From Blasia pusilla (lineage: Eukaryota; Marchantiophyta; Marchantiopsida; Blasiales): 64,000 bases of DNA. Shown in pieces: positions 26,281 through 37,779 of the stretch. The notes under the pieces are model-generated. The model had not been told where the DNA came from. It did not search any database and saw only the letters and a list, made by a program, of their open reading frames with translations. The DNA lies in the NCBI GenBank assembly GCA_050084515.1, contig CM114274.1:32364001-32428000 (forward strand), in the 5' to 3' direction. Both the position numbers and the translations under genes were made by a program. The stretch's first letter is position 1. Every line of letters starts with the position of its first letter.

Positions 26281-27706
26281 CGCAAGAAATAAATTCATCG
26301 GGTTAGTGGTGGCTAACCCGACGTTGTCATCTCGACACGGCTGTGACGTGTCCGGGAGCCCGGCTAATGGGACGGAGGGGAGTATGATGACCTCGTCCCT
26401 GCCGCCGATTGTCATGTGAGGATGGCATTGAAATATCTATATCCTATTTTCTGGCTTGGTGACCAATGAGACTACTTTCATGCCCGTTTGGCCCATGAAA
26501 AGGGGCATTCTTTGATTTTAGATTTTTTTAAATATATTATTCCATGGTCTTTATAATAGTTTTCACTTCTTGAAAAGAGAAGCAGAAACCCCTTAATAAA
26601 TATCTCACTCCTAGTTTAAAAAATTGATACTCGCTTCTCAACTTTGGGAGAACCATTAGTGCGCGTGACCGGACCGTGCTTACATGCATGGTCCACCCCC
26701 GTCCTGTGCATATATAAGCCCCGCTTTCGCCTCGCCCGGTGCTTATACGCTCTGCCCCGTGTTTATATGCCTAGCCTGAAATACAATAGAATTTTTAGCC
26801 GGAACACGTCGTGTTCTGCATGTGTCGCCATGTGAGAACTGATCCTCACATTATAGTATAGATATCAAATAATTCTGCATATCATTCATGCTCTCTTCTA
26901 AATTTCAAACATCTCTATCCCTCCAAAATTTGTACTCATGGGAAGGCATTTAAAAATCAATGTAATAAGTATGCAACAAATTTTTATTATTAACATGCTA
27001 TCTTTGTCTTGTTGGATGGGTCATGTTCACAATGTTGTATAAATAAGACCAATACAAGGGGTAGAAAGAACTCGGGGAGGATATTTATAGCTTTTGAAAT
27101 AAGATGAATACTAGTGGATGAAGGAGTTAATCATGAGAAAAGTCTGCTTTAAGTTAGTAGATGTGAATAACTACTTATACATGACAATAGGAGGCCACCC
27201 TGGAGAACATGTGTCAAAATCGATGGTGTCTTTTGATGAGAGGCATCCTTTTAAAAATATTATGGATAGTTTCTTTCTTAAAGTTATAGTCTCCACCTTA
27301 GACAAAGGAGAAGGGTACAATTTATGAGAATCCCCTCGTTGGCACCCTTTTTTTATTGACTCGTTATCATATAGTTCCCTTTGGAGTGGAGGCCTTTCCC
27401 AATTGTATTTTCCTTTCGTTGGTGGATGATGCTCACATTCATGTTCCCCGAAACTAGTTGTCAATGCATTCCAACACTTTACCGCTCAAGGGGTATTCAC
27501 ATGACCCTCGATTTTCTCCTCGTTGGTTATTTCTTGTCCATTTGGGCTCCGAGCTTGTCTTATAAATGCACACTTTGAAGTCCTGTACAGACACTTGGAG
27601 GGATATTCACATGGAGGTTTGTGCCCATATTCACTCTTGCTCTCAAAAGTAGGTTGGCTTGTGGGTAGGTGCTTGCCCCCTCACTTTGGCATTCCATGTG
27701 GCACCA

Positions 27707-27895
27707 CCTACCTTAACCACAACAATGTAGTTCTATTTATACCTCCCCCAACCAGTTGTGGTTTGTTCCATACGCTATGAGTGCCATCAAAGCATGCACA
27801 CCTACCTTAACCACAACAATGCAGTACTATTTATACCTCCCCCAACCAATTGTGGTTTGTTCAATGTGCTATGAGTGCCATCAAAGTATGGAGAC
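27707..27895. repeat. 94-bp tandem duplication
   Basis: Two copies start at 27707 and 27801 with CCTACCTTAACCACAACAAT and run through CCTCCCCCAACCA and ATGAGTGCCATCAAAG. About 90% identical by eye. Confidence 0.8.
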
Positions 27896-28600
27896 TCTTG
27901 TGTGTATTTAGAACATTGTCCAATTGGAGGTGAAAGGATATCCAATGACAATATTGCACGGGATATCATGTTATGTATTTGCTGTGAGAAAGCGATATTA
28001 CTCCATGGGGGATTCTCTTATTAGGGCGAACCTATAAATGATTCGTGGGGCAAACATGTGGATAGTTGAGGTTGTAGTTCAAGAGCCTACGCAAGAGTGA
28101 GATAGCACAAATGTGGTTGCACGAGGGAGATTGCTCGGGAAAAGGCAAGGAAGAAGACTCAACTTTATAGTAATCCTCAAGAAGGACAATGCTTTGTCCC
28201 TTAAGCTATCGAGAATCTAAGTTATATCTGATTATGGATGAGAGGATTGATAATTTCCTCAACGAGTGTGCTCATCTTCTCCATTTTCAAAATAGTTTGT
28301 CTTTTCACTATTGCACTCTCTCATCGTAGGTTTTAGGTCTCAATCGCCATGCGATGTGCCTAAGTCAATGAGCTTTTGCAGGGCAGGATCTTGTTGCATG
28401 AATACAGGTACTCTTGGTAAGTATATTTTTTATAACATTATTTATGCAGTCGATAACATACGTACGATTCGAGGGGATTACCCCTAAAAATTTCACTCCC
28501 TAGAGCGTTTAGTCTTGTCTTGTACTTCACCCCCTACAGGGTTTCTCGCTGAAGGCGAAAGGATTACCTGAAGATTTTTTTAAAAATAATTATTTTTTAG

Positions 28601-30318
28601 TGCGAGAGGAGGATATAAGCAACGCTGATGATGGCAAGCACAAACCGCGATCCCACTTGTCGATCGTGCGCGTCGACGAAACTAGTTCACATCGCAAGAG
28701 CCAAAACGATTTCACTACACGTGACCTGCAAAGTTGTAATGAGGCTTCTGTGCAGTTTCGTCCCATCCCGGGCTAGACTCTAGAGATGATGTATGTCGCT
28801 AAGTCAAGGTAGGCTCCTAAACAAGGTAAGGTTCTGAGTTTGGCTCCGTGTAGGAGTAGGACTCAACAGGAGTAGAATCATCCTGTTTAAACTTTAATAC
28901 GTCACCGGAGCGAAGCAGAGAGCATCATGCGGAACGAAACGAAACGAGGCGAAGCGAAGCCAGGGAAGAATATAAATGAGCTCTTGACCACTCGCTCGGC
29001 CAATTGTGGGCTGTAGCATGAACGGACGAAGGTGGATCCACCTCGGACCTCTACGTCAAAGATCGCGAACGAAGACTTGGACAAAAGCGGATGTTATCGC
29101 AGCCGACCGACTAGGTCACACCGCAGAGCGCAGCACGGTGTTCCGGCCGATAACACCATTCCATTTCCATTATGAAACTTTCCGTTCCGTGACACGCAGC
29201 GAGGTCCTTTTCTTCTCTTCCGGCAAAATCTTCGCAAGGATAGGACATTCACGCTAAGGACAAAGTAGAGTCAATGCCCTCCTGAAGCTAGCTAGGATCG
29301 AGTTCGTATGCATCACGCCCACCTCCGAATGCGTATGCCATGCGCCGCGATCCATCGACTCTATTCTACCTCCAGGGACGCCATGTCCTTGGAAGTCGCT
29401 AGCTAAAGTGGTAAGAACCGGGACGAAGCGTTTTCCCGAATTAGTTTGGACCCTTTGGGGAGGAAACAACACGCGCGCCGTTGCGGCATGGAATCTGACG
29501 GCTGCAGGAATGGCCACATGGTGGCTGGCCGCTTTTAGGCCATGAGCTCGCACTGAGCCATAAGTGAATACCAGAAACGGCATCTTCATGAGAGCAGGAC
29601 CCGCCACCTCTGCAGTCTGAAGAACTCTAAACGCTCCCCTGCGATGATCACTTCGTCCAGTTTGTTGTACCATTAACACATATACATACACATCCGACAC
29701 TCATCGCGTGTAGTTGGGACACTTTTCCGCGAAATTGGCATGCGAACCCGCTTCTTTATCTGAGGCTTCAACGCAGCAACAACGGTCCCCCAAGTCGCGG
29801 ATAAATCTGCGTCTCCCACGAGTGTTAGTTACATGTCTACAGTCCGGTCTTTCATCGGAAATTTCGTTCCTTCAGAGGGCGAGACAGTGGAGTAGTACTT
29901 CCAGTAGGGAATCTGACTGTCAGCTATTTCGATCGGATCATTCGACGTGTACAGGGAGAGGAGTATGTCTTACTTATACGCTGGTGACGATCAGACATTG
30001 GCGAGGGGCGTCTCTTGAAACCCGTCACCGACGGTCGCTGGGGTTAATTCGAGGAGAATATCTGGTGGTGTTGTGGATTCTATACACGACTTTTGGGAGC
30101 AGAGCGCAACGGCAGGCATCCGAGGAGTAGCAGTCGTGCGTGTTCAGATCATCGCCCAACTACCTACGCCGGTTGATATAGGATCCGAGGAGCACGCCCA
30201 TTTTGAGATCGGGTTGAACGAGATTCATCGACGTACCGTGGCCTTGACCCACGTTTCTTCGCCATCTCCCAGTCTGTAGTTAACATACGACCTGGACGCT
30301 TCCCGTCTCTGTCCGAAG
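28601..30318. other. GC-rich block, no gene recognised
   Basis: Open frames up to 148 codons occur on the minus strand (29254-29700) and 138 on the plus strand (29714-30130). They overlap other frames and hold no motif I recognise, so they are not called genes. Confidence 0.35.
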
Positions 30319-30558
30319 AGGAGGAAAGAGATGACCGGCGATGAGTAATGGCACAAGTCAGAACGCAAAGATGGGCGTCCACTGCCTTGATGTTATGAAG
30401 AGTTAATGAACCGATGCAAGCGAAACTATAACAACCGGTGCTGTGAAACCTAAGGACAACCCATTTTCGAGTGGAGATGAAGCCATCGAAGACCTCGAGA
30501 AGACGAAGGAAAGATCGGACAGAGATATGTCCACCTCTTCCATGATAAAATCTGGGAA
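30319..30558. repeat. Left copy of a ~210-240 bp direct repeat
   Basis: Nearly identical to 33829-34038 in the same orientation. It begins at AGGAGGAAAGAGATGACCGG and ends at GATAAAATCTGGGAATC. This copy has two extra pieces (about 27 and 6 bases) relative to the right one. The two copies bracket the minus-strand retroelement. Confidence 0.85.
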
Positions 30559-31507
30559 TCTGAACATGATATCCCGTGAGGATCTTTGCATCGTGAGTGG
30601 CTATCCTCTCACCCCCAATCGACAGCGTGCCAAATGCACACCAAGTGGATCCAGTCCGGCGACACTCGCAGTTGGTGTCGAACCAACCACCGATGGTTGG
30701 GGAGGCCAAGCGGAACCGCATCGCTGTGGTATAGGTAAGTGGTGCGATACGGAAAGCTCGAGAAGGGGGCGCTTACCCCATGAGCCGCCCTTCCGGAGCA
30801 AGAGCGAATACGGGCCCTAACCTCCATGGGGATATTCCCGCCGACATAGTGCCTCTAAAACTGCCTCAAAGTGGGCTTCCATCAAGGAAGATTGGAGCCC
30901 AGATCGACCGGAGGTAACTAAGGAGGAGAAAGTGGGGAGAACGGCTCGGCCTCAACTCAAGGGAATCTCTACAAGCGTGAGTGAAGACTCAGTGGGAAAG
31001 AGCCATCCTCGACCTGGGAGACGAGTGTAGAAGGAGCGGCTCATCTCTAACCAAAAATCGTGGGAGCAAAGGAGGGGTGCCACTATGGCCCAACTCCCTA
31101 AAAAAGCGGAGGGCGCCACTAACTCGGTCGAGAGAAGACCTACTCCACCAAAAGAAATCGGCCAAGAGGCCTGCTCACGAGCTAACTCCCCATGGGGCAC
31201 TCTAAGGAGCCGGGTCCTAGAAGATCCCCAAACACCTGCATGAGCTTCTATCAAAGGATCTATATAGGGAAGAAAGGTGACTAGATGTCCGGTGATTCTA
31301 GTGAGGTAACCAGGTCTACGAGCAAAACAAGAAGAGAGAATGCCGAAGGCGACTTGAGGGTCACCAATCCTCGTAAGATCATCAACGGAGAAGATCCTCG
31401 GTAAGAGCCGCCGCCACTAAAGTCGATACAAAGTCCTGGCTCGAGCGGTACTCCCAAGACTAAGCCCTCCGACAGTCGCAAGAAGCCGCTCGGGTAAATG
31501 TAGATCA

Positions 31508-32019
31508 TCACGTAGGCCTAACGGAGACCAAGCCTTGCACTTCCCCACCTTCACCGCCAGGCCGACACGCAAGTGCCTGAAAAGTGCTCGAATGCAGGGA
31601 CAACCAGATCTCCGGGACCAACAATATGAGTATCATCTGCCACAACAAGGGAACATGCAACCGGGAAAGCCTCCACCGAGAAAGAACCGCTCGTAATGAG
31701 CCACAACAAACAACGCGCCACCGAGGGGTCACCCCGACGAGTCCCGTGTAGAGACTCCAAGACCGTGACCTCCTCCTCGAATCGACCATGGTGGGAAATA
31801 GAGGGCCGAAGGGGCCCCATAAAAGCTCGCACAAAGGGAATGAGGCTCGCCATGGGGCCACCCGCGTCCCCTCAACTCTGTGAATATAGTAGCCCGAGAT
31901 ATTGAGTTGAAGGCGTTCTCCACGCCCACTTGGAGAACCACCCACTCTGGATGTACATCTAGACAAGCCCTCAAACCTAAGGCAACCGTCTCACATCCGG
32001 TCGGGCGTGGCAACTCCAA
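31508..32019 (-). pseudogene. Reverse transcriptase core of retroelement copy 2
   Basis: Two overlapping minus-strand frames (31729-32019 and 31551-31853) together give the polymerase blocks. HPEWVVLQVGVENAFNSIS holds the block-A Asp region, here with Glu-Asn where copy 1 has Met-Ala-Asp. GTRRGDPS and CSLVVADDTHIVGP follow. Like copy 1, the active site has an aliphatic residue before ADD. The frame change lies between blocks A and B. It would have been the polymerase of a target-primed retrotransposon and is now inactive. Confidence 0.7.
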
Positions 32020-32859
32020 ACTGGTGCGGACTCGATGTGACTGAAAGCCTCACGGAATTGCAAAGCGAGAGTACGACTCACCAACCGCAAGAGCACCTCA
32101 CCTATGGCAATCGGACGGATACCACCACCCCCTTTGACAACGCCTAAAAGTCGCCCGCCCTAATACTTGGGCCATCGTTGTTGGCACTCTCCCCGAGCTA
32201 GGTGAGAGGCAACCTGAAGCAACTTCGGAGAAGCCGCTAGCGGTGTCCTCGAAGGAAAGCAATCAATAAGGTGTTCGTACATCATACTGCATAAAACCTC
32301 CGCCGCAATCCTCGGAGAACGCCCGAGTGCCCGTGCAAAGAGGGACGGGTCAAGGCATATAGCCGCGTCGGTGGAAGTCACGTGCAAAGCCGGAATGTCA
32401 ACCGATGGACGAGGATGTAGCCTCCGAGGGCATCGATGGTAACAGCCTGGAAGCAGAGCCATGTCCATCGGGCGAAGAGCACGGCTTTCGCGAGTACTCA
32501 CAAGGCTCGCCCAGTGTCCTACATCGTCGCAGAACCTGGCTGCTCCAGGATCGCCTGGCCGGGAAACCAGGTGAACTACTTCCTGGCGAATGCCACAAAC
32601 TCACTCTGCAGAGACTCCCAATCACCTCCTCGAAAGCGTCTCGGACGTGCTATAACCTCTCTATGACCGGCCTTCCCTCCCGAGTGTGTACTTGAAGACA
32701 CCATCGTGGAAGGAGAAGTAGTAGGTACCACGAGCTCATCCATAGGATCAAGGGCGATCCTAAGCGAGGGAAGGAGGAATGCGTGGCGGAGGTCGTCCCG
32801 ATAGCATGGGGGATCCTATGAAACAACCTCGGGCAGGGGAAAACGGGTCTCGAAGAGAC

Positions 32860-33231
32860 CTATAATGCTACTGGTGGGACCTCAACCACTCCCATGCCTC
32901 GGAGGGGGCGATGATGCGGGAAGCACCGGAGAGCATCCATGGTCGGCAGGTGAGGGACCACCCATCCAAATCTATCAAAGTCGGGATGTTTAGCCGCTAA
33001 GTGGTTCGAATTGAACGAACGAGTGAAGAATTCGGGACAACATGGGCATTTAGTATCTCGACTAGGCGACCCACGGGTCCCCACACCGGGAGCCAATGCG
33101 GTCGAGGCATGGATGCAACTCACCAAGAAGAGGATATGGCCCCTCCAATAAAATCGCGACAATCCCTCGTCAACATCCTGCTCATCCCCATTCGAACGAG
33201 CGGTCCTGGCAAACCACTCTCTTCCCGTCAC
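32860..33231 (-). pseudogene. Zinc-finger N-terminal segment of retroelement copy 2
   Basis: Contains C62 and C65 followed by H77 and H82 (C-x2-C-x11-H-x4-H) in a 123-residue open stretch. The position relative to the polymerase is the same as that of the CCHC finger of copy 1. The true start is unknown. Confidence 0.55.
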
Positions 33232-33828
33232 GGTAATGCTCCCTCTAACATAAACTCACCTACCAACATCACCTAGGACTTCTAGTCCCAACCCCTCCCA
33301 AAAATAAACTCATGAATACGTAGAGTTGCTAAGAGTGTGAAAAGATCATGGGCCCTTCAAGATAAAATAGATGAGAAGAAAAGTGTATGTACGGGAAGGG
33401 TAACAAATACAAACGAGAATCGAACCAAAATGAGAAGCACATACGACAAATCGACAAACAAGAAAGGACTTGGGAAAGGAGGGGAAGGGTGGGTGAATAG
33501 AGGACGTTACCTTAGGAAATTTCTCCAAATGACAATAAGCTAAACCTAATATTCACATTTGGAACCCTAATATGAACCGAATTCGATGAATAAAAATAAA
33601 AATACTTCATGCCATGCAGCAAGGTCCGGATCAAAACGAAGCTCTCGTCACGCTCTCCGTTTCGACATGTAGCACGTCTCTTTTCGTCCCCTACGCCCTC
33701 CGTCCTTCCTCCCGCCGTCCCAATCCATGCCTCTCGCCGTCCCCGCCCAAAATCGCTGCTCCGTTCTGTCGAGGCGCTGAGAGCGCTCCTTTTCTTTATA
33801 GGCAGCAGCGTCTGAGTCCAAGGCAAGA
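33232..33828. other. Stretch with no recognised feature
   Basis: Probably 5' flank of the minus-strand retroelement, then GC-rich DNA up to the right copy of the direct repeat. No motif seen. Confidence 0.35.
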
Positions 33829-34038
33829 GGAGGAAAGAGATGACCGGCGATGAGTAATGGCACAAGTCAGAACGCAAAGATGGGCGTCCACTGCCTTGAT
33901 GTTATGAAGAGTTAATGAACCGATGCAAGCGAAACTATAACAACCGGTGCTGTGAAACCTCGAAGCCATCGAAGACCTCGAGAAGACGAAGGAAAGATCG
34001 GACATGTCCACCTCTTCCATGATAAAATCTGGGAATCC
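33829..34038. repeat. Right copy of the ~210-240 bp direct repeat
   Basis: Matches 30319-30558 almost base for base apart from the two missing pieces. It ends about 60 bases before the left inverted repeat of the large MULE-like element. Confidence 0.85.
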
Positions 34039-34101
34039 CCATTCTTCATTCGTTCGTGCACAGCTGTGCGATCCGCACATGTGTGTAGGCTTCGCTGGGT
34101 T

Positions 34102-34208
34102 CGAAAGCCATAGATAGCCGCGGCCATGCGTTTAAGGCCGCGTAGATTAGGCCTTAGGCGCAAGCGGTTTGGCAGGGGATTAGGGTCGGTAATACCGGCA
34201 GCGGACAG
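34102..34208 (+). repeat. Left terminal inverted repeat of the MULE-like element
   Basis: Begins CGAAAGCCATAGATAGCCGC and ends AATACCGGCAGCGGACAG. It is the reverse complement of 48508-48614 with roughly seven mismatches. Transition-type changes dominate. Confidence 0.88.
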
Positions 34209-34214
34209 CCGTTC

Positions 34215-34370
34215 GGTTGAGCGGACGGAGTCCGACGGAGGACGGACTCGTGGACGGACGGACGGACGGATGGGCGGACGGATGGACGGACGGACGGCTG
34301 GACGGATGGACGGATGAGCTCACGGATGGACGGACGAACGGCGGGGCGGAGCGGATGGCGGGGTGGAGCG
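34215..34370. repeat. GGACGGAT-type minisatellite next to the left inverted repeat
   Basis: A run of GGACGGACGGACGGATGG units with small variations. The same kind of repeat, in opposite orientation, follows the right inverted repeat at 48345-48495. Tandem arrays next to the ends are common in MULE termini. Confidence 0.8.
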
Positions 34371-34404
34371 GACGGAACTCTCACCTCCGAACTCCGAAAC
34401 CCAG

Positions 34405-35030
34405 GCTGCTGCGTTTTTCGGTCTGCTGTGTGTTTTCGGTCTGCTGTGCGTTTTTCGGTCTGCTGTGTGTTTTCGGTCTGCTTTCGACTTGAGGGCTTCG
34501 TTTATGCCAAATCCGCCTTGAGAGCTTCGTTTCTGGCCGCCAGTCTGCTGCGTTATTTCGGTCTAGTGCGTCTTTTCGGTTTGCTGAGGCTTTTCGGTCT
34601 TCGCTGTGTGCGCTATCACTTCGGAGAGCTTCAAATCGGCCTGCCACTTCTTCGCTGTGTGCGCATCTAAGAAACTCAGGTTTCGTCATATTGTTTTTCG
34701 AATTGAACTCCATCTGTCGGACAGCCATCAATGCCGCTCATGGCGAGTTCGATCATTGTTCATAATCCCCACTCGCCCGGTGGTGAGGTGCTCATGGCTC
34801 TCATGGTTTGCTGAGGCTTTTCGGTCTTCGCTGTGTGCGCTATCACTTCGGAATTGGCACTATCACTTCGGAGAGCTTCAATTCGGAGTGCCACTTCTTC
34901 GCTGTATACGCTATCACTTCGGAGAGCTTCGATTCGGCCTGCCACAAATCCGCATATCCGCCTTGAGAGCTTCGTTTCGGCCTGCCACAAATCCGCCTGG
35001 AGAGCTTTCTTTCTGCCACAAATCGCCTTC
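34405..35030. repeat. Subterminal repeats with TTTCGGTCTGCTGTGTG and CACTTCGGAGAGCTTC units
   Basis: TTTCGGTCTGCTGTGTG occurs four times with a ~23-base period between 34414 and 34485. TCGCTGTGTGCGCTATCACTTCGGAGAGCTTC-like units (shown here only in part) recur near 34600, 34830, 34858 and 34905. AATCCGCCTTGAGAGCTTCG recurs near 34508 and 34955. Possible transposase binding sites; this is inference. Confidence 0.65.
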
Positions 35031-35560
35031 CGGGCCTATGAGGTTGGTGTTTCTCTTCTATTCTATTTTCTTCTCCTCTTTTCTTTGATCAGCCGCTCAG
35101 TCATTCAATCGAAGAGAAATGAAGCCACTGTGAGATCCAATTTGCAGAGTTTTGTGGGCATATTTGTCGAGTTTGTAGAGTCAAGTTTTCAGAGTTTTCT
35201 GGACAAGCTTGCACCCGCATCCTTTCATCTCCGAGAAGGAAATACATCGACATATCTCCAATGTCAACTCCTTTCTGAAACTCAAAGCCGTGCATGACTT
35301 ACAGTCTCTTCCCGACCCTGAAGGGTCCGTTTTCTTTGCTTATACTTCATACGCTTTCTTCTTTGAAGGGACCGAGCAACTGCATGTCCAAATCCGTGTA
35401 GTAGCCGCCGAGCTTGAACGAAGTCCTCTCTTCTTGATGCTAAGTTTGTATTTCTTTGTGGTACCATTGTTGTTGTCTTCATCTTCATCCTCCTTCGCCT
35501 CTCAAGCTTCTTTGTTATATACAGGATGAACTTCAAAGAGACCAAAATTGTTCTGAAAGA

Positions 35561-35597
35561 CGAAAGCCATAGATAGCGCATGCCATGCATATAAGGA
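35561..35597 (+). repeat. Diverged internal copy of the terminal sequence
   Basis: CGAAAGCCATAGATAG followed by CGCATGCCATGCATATAAGG, about 80% identical to the first 36 bases of the 34102 end. A possible inverted partner is at 41510-41532 (CCGCGGCTATCTATG). It may be the end of a nested MULE or an internal end. Confidence 0.6.
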
Positions 35598-36284
35598 AAT
35601 GTACTTTTGAGCATTGAACGGTTCCTACGGGATAATTTGGAGTGTAAGTTGGAGACAATATCCCCGCCTCCAAGCGGCTTGTTACCTGAGTACATTAGAG
35701 TAGGAAGATGGTAGATTACACAAAGTGGATTAACTGCTTCCTTTTTTGATAAGCGACTGATATACATTTGGAGCGATGTGATATTACCGTAATTATGGGC
35801 AAGATTTCATTATCGGTGTCCACTTTCCGTTCAAAAGACCGTAGGTGACCTTGTTTTTTGCTGCTTGGATAGTCTTTTGAAAGTCAAATTTTCTCCACTT
35901 TGTGCCTTCGTCTTCTCCTCGATGAACATGAGTATAGGACGGTGGTCGTCGTCGTGTCGCTCTATCTTAGCATGGGTGAGATTTTGATGTGCGTTTACAA
36001 ACCCAAAATTGTTCGGTACAACACCTAACATACCAGGTTACATGAGGTTCCATTTGCATCAGATGATTGTTCTTTTTCTTGATCTTGTCTACAAAACCTA
36101 CTTATCGTTGGGTTGCCATTTATTCTTTGGGGAAAATGAGTACTTTCACTCTTTCCTCCCACTCCTATCCAGTAGTCAACTGAACAGAAGCAAAAGACTC
36201 CAAATTCATGATTGGTCATGATATGTTACAACACTTTACCTTAAGGGTGCACTTGTTCGATTTGTTGATGTTTCTGTTTTTCCG

Positions 36285-36350
36285 AACATGGCCTAGTACA
36301 TATCCATGGACTTGGAACACTGTTTGAGGTGTTCAACAAGATGAACACTG
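36285..36350 (+). repeat. 66-bp direct repeat, left copy
   Basis: AACATGGCCTAGTACATATC through CAACAAGATGAACACTG, repeated at 43241-43308 with one or two substitutions and a 2-base insertion. The pair brackets the plus-strand gene and the 216-bp array. Confidence 0.85.
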
Positions 36351-36787
36351 AAAAACAAATAACTTCTACTTGGCTGGTCCCTGGCATCTTCAGGGAAAAC
36401 CTTTCGAGCAACAATCGGAAGTCCAGATCTGCGGTATAGCAACTGCATCTAAGAAGCTTTACTTCAATTTGCTTCATTTCTAATTCTACGTTGCTTGTCC
36501 CTGACGTCAGGGAAAGGCATGCACAGGCTGCAGTCATGATGATTAGGTCTGTCATTAACAAGTTCATCCCAATGCACGCACGCTGCATTCTAGTTCTGTT
36601 CTAAAGTATTGATCTATGCATGATAAACATGGCATGAATTACAAACCTCAATTGTAGCCATTTCTGTTCAGATATATCATAGCACAAACCTGACCAATTC
36701 CTCAACTTACTAGCTGCCAGTCTGTTGTGGTAGAGTGAGCATAAGGAGATCCAGTGATAAGTAGTGATACTTTAGGTCCAAACACTG

Positions 36788-36820
36788 AACTTTAGGTCCA
36801 GTGTCTGGACCTAAAGTTCC
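36788..36820. repeat. 13-bp-arm foldback
   Basis: AACTTTAGGTCCA and TGGACCTAAAGTT face each other across about five bases. An extra direct copy, ACTTTAGGTCCA, lies just upstream. Confidence 0.7.
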
Positions 36821-37779
36821 TTAGAAACCGTAAATAGAAGCAGGACTGGAGAAACTTCGTTTCTTCGAATTTCTCTGTACTTCACGACTTCGCTTTGCAC
36901 ATCACCTCAGCCGTTGTCGTCACGACGATGACGGTCATAAATCTCGAGCATGATAGAGGGAATGTGCAGCGGTCTACGAAGACCGAGTTTCAGTGAAAAG
37001 GTTGAACTAAATTAAGGAACCCGTTCTCTTCTCTACTCTCCTCTTTCTGACTTTGTTCGACAATTACCAGGTTGGTGTTTTTGTATTTTTCCAGGTGTTC
37101 ATACAGCTCCATCGTGTCGCCTATCGTACAACGTGTGGCAACTTTTCAGGCAATGGAAATATATTTGAATCTATTTGCAGTATACAAACTTTGTTTGAAC
37201 CGACATCGAACATGCGGTTGTGAGGGATATATCGACTTAATCGTGTTTGAATGAATACTTTCAGTTGCCCAAGTAATGTAGGGCGCATGATGCAAATCTT
37301 GGTTGTGCTGCCCTGTCATGAATTATTTTAGTGAGAAGAAAACCTGAACGTTTTCTGTCTTTGTTCTCTTCCAGGCGTCCATACAGAACCATCGTGTCGC
37401 CTATTGTACATCGTGTGGAACTTCTTTGAGCACAGACACAAGGTAAATAGTCATTCAGACTCCGTCTCATGATATGTTTACCAGTGGGCTGACATTCTAT
37501 CTCTGCTGCACAAATACAAGGCATATTTAGAGGATATCTCCACTCAGATCCAACTGACCAGAGAAAGCGAAATATTTGATGTAGGTATGAATATGTCTTC
37601 CTGATGTAGAAATATGGCTCACACAGATCAAGTTCCTTACCAGCATTTGCAATTCTTGCAGGGGAGCACATAAGCGTTCAAATTCCTTGCTGCTGTCAAA
37701 TCTGCCACTACCGTCGACCTAGGTCTTGAATGTGAATTTTCCTCACTTGTAGGGCTTGTAGTGTACTACGTTTCGCATC

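Larger units (their letters stand above)
25271..28600. other. Mostly AT-rich intergenic DNA, no gene recognised
   Basis: No supported coding region. It includes one dispersed-repeat fragment at 26206-26280 and a tandem duplication at 27707-27895, both listed separately. Confidence 0.4.
30560..33231 (-). mobile_element. Non-LTR retrotransposon with restriction-like endonuclease (copy 2)
   Basis: A more decayed, GC-richer relative of the element at 11.7-15.3 kb, read on the minus strand. From 5' to 3' of the element: a C-x2-C-x11-H-x4-H finger at about 33050 (KCPCCPEFF...), the pre-polymerase linker (32160-32501), a polymerase block VENAFNSISRATIF near 31890, GTRRGDP near 31740 and VVADDTHIVGP near 31625. 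Then come WPISFGGVGL and APSAFLGSWA near 31120, and remnants of the endonuclease motif near 30610-30700 (GGERIATHDA). Frame changes occur every few hundred bases. The 3' end stops where the direct repeat at 30319-30558 begins, so the nuclease core is missing. Confidence 0.7.
35031..37779. other. Non-coding stretch upstream of the unrecognised plus-strand gene
   Basis: No motif-bearing frame. It holds a diverged internal end-like sequence (35561-35597), a 66-bp repeat (36285-36350), a foldback (36788-36820) and a ~50-bp direct repeat (near 37095 and 37374). If the 14.5-kb element is real, the promoter of the plus-strand gene should lie here. Confidence 0.45.

Noticed and set aside
29254-30130. 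Two 138-148 codon frames in the 29-30 kb GC-rich block
   Set aside because: No recognisable motif, opposite strands, and no splice-supported extension; coding status cannot be argued from sequence alone.
34217-34492. Frames encoding DGRTDGR repeats
   Set aside because: Simple translation of the GGACGGAT minisatellite at the transposon end.
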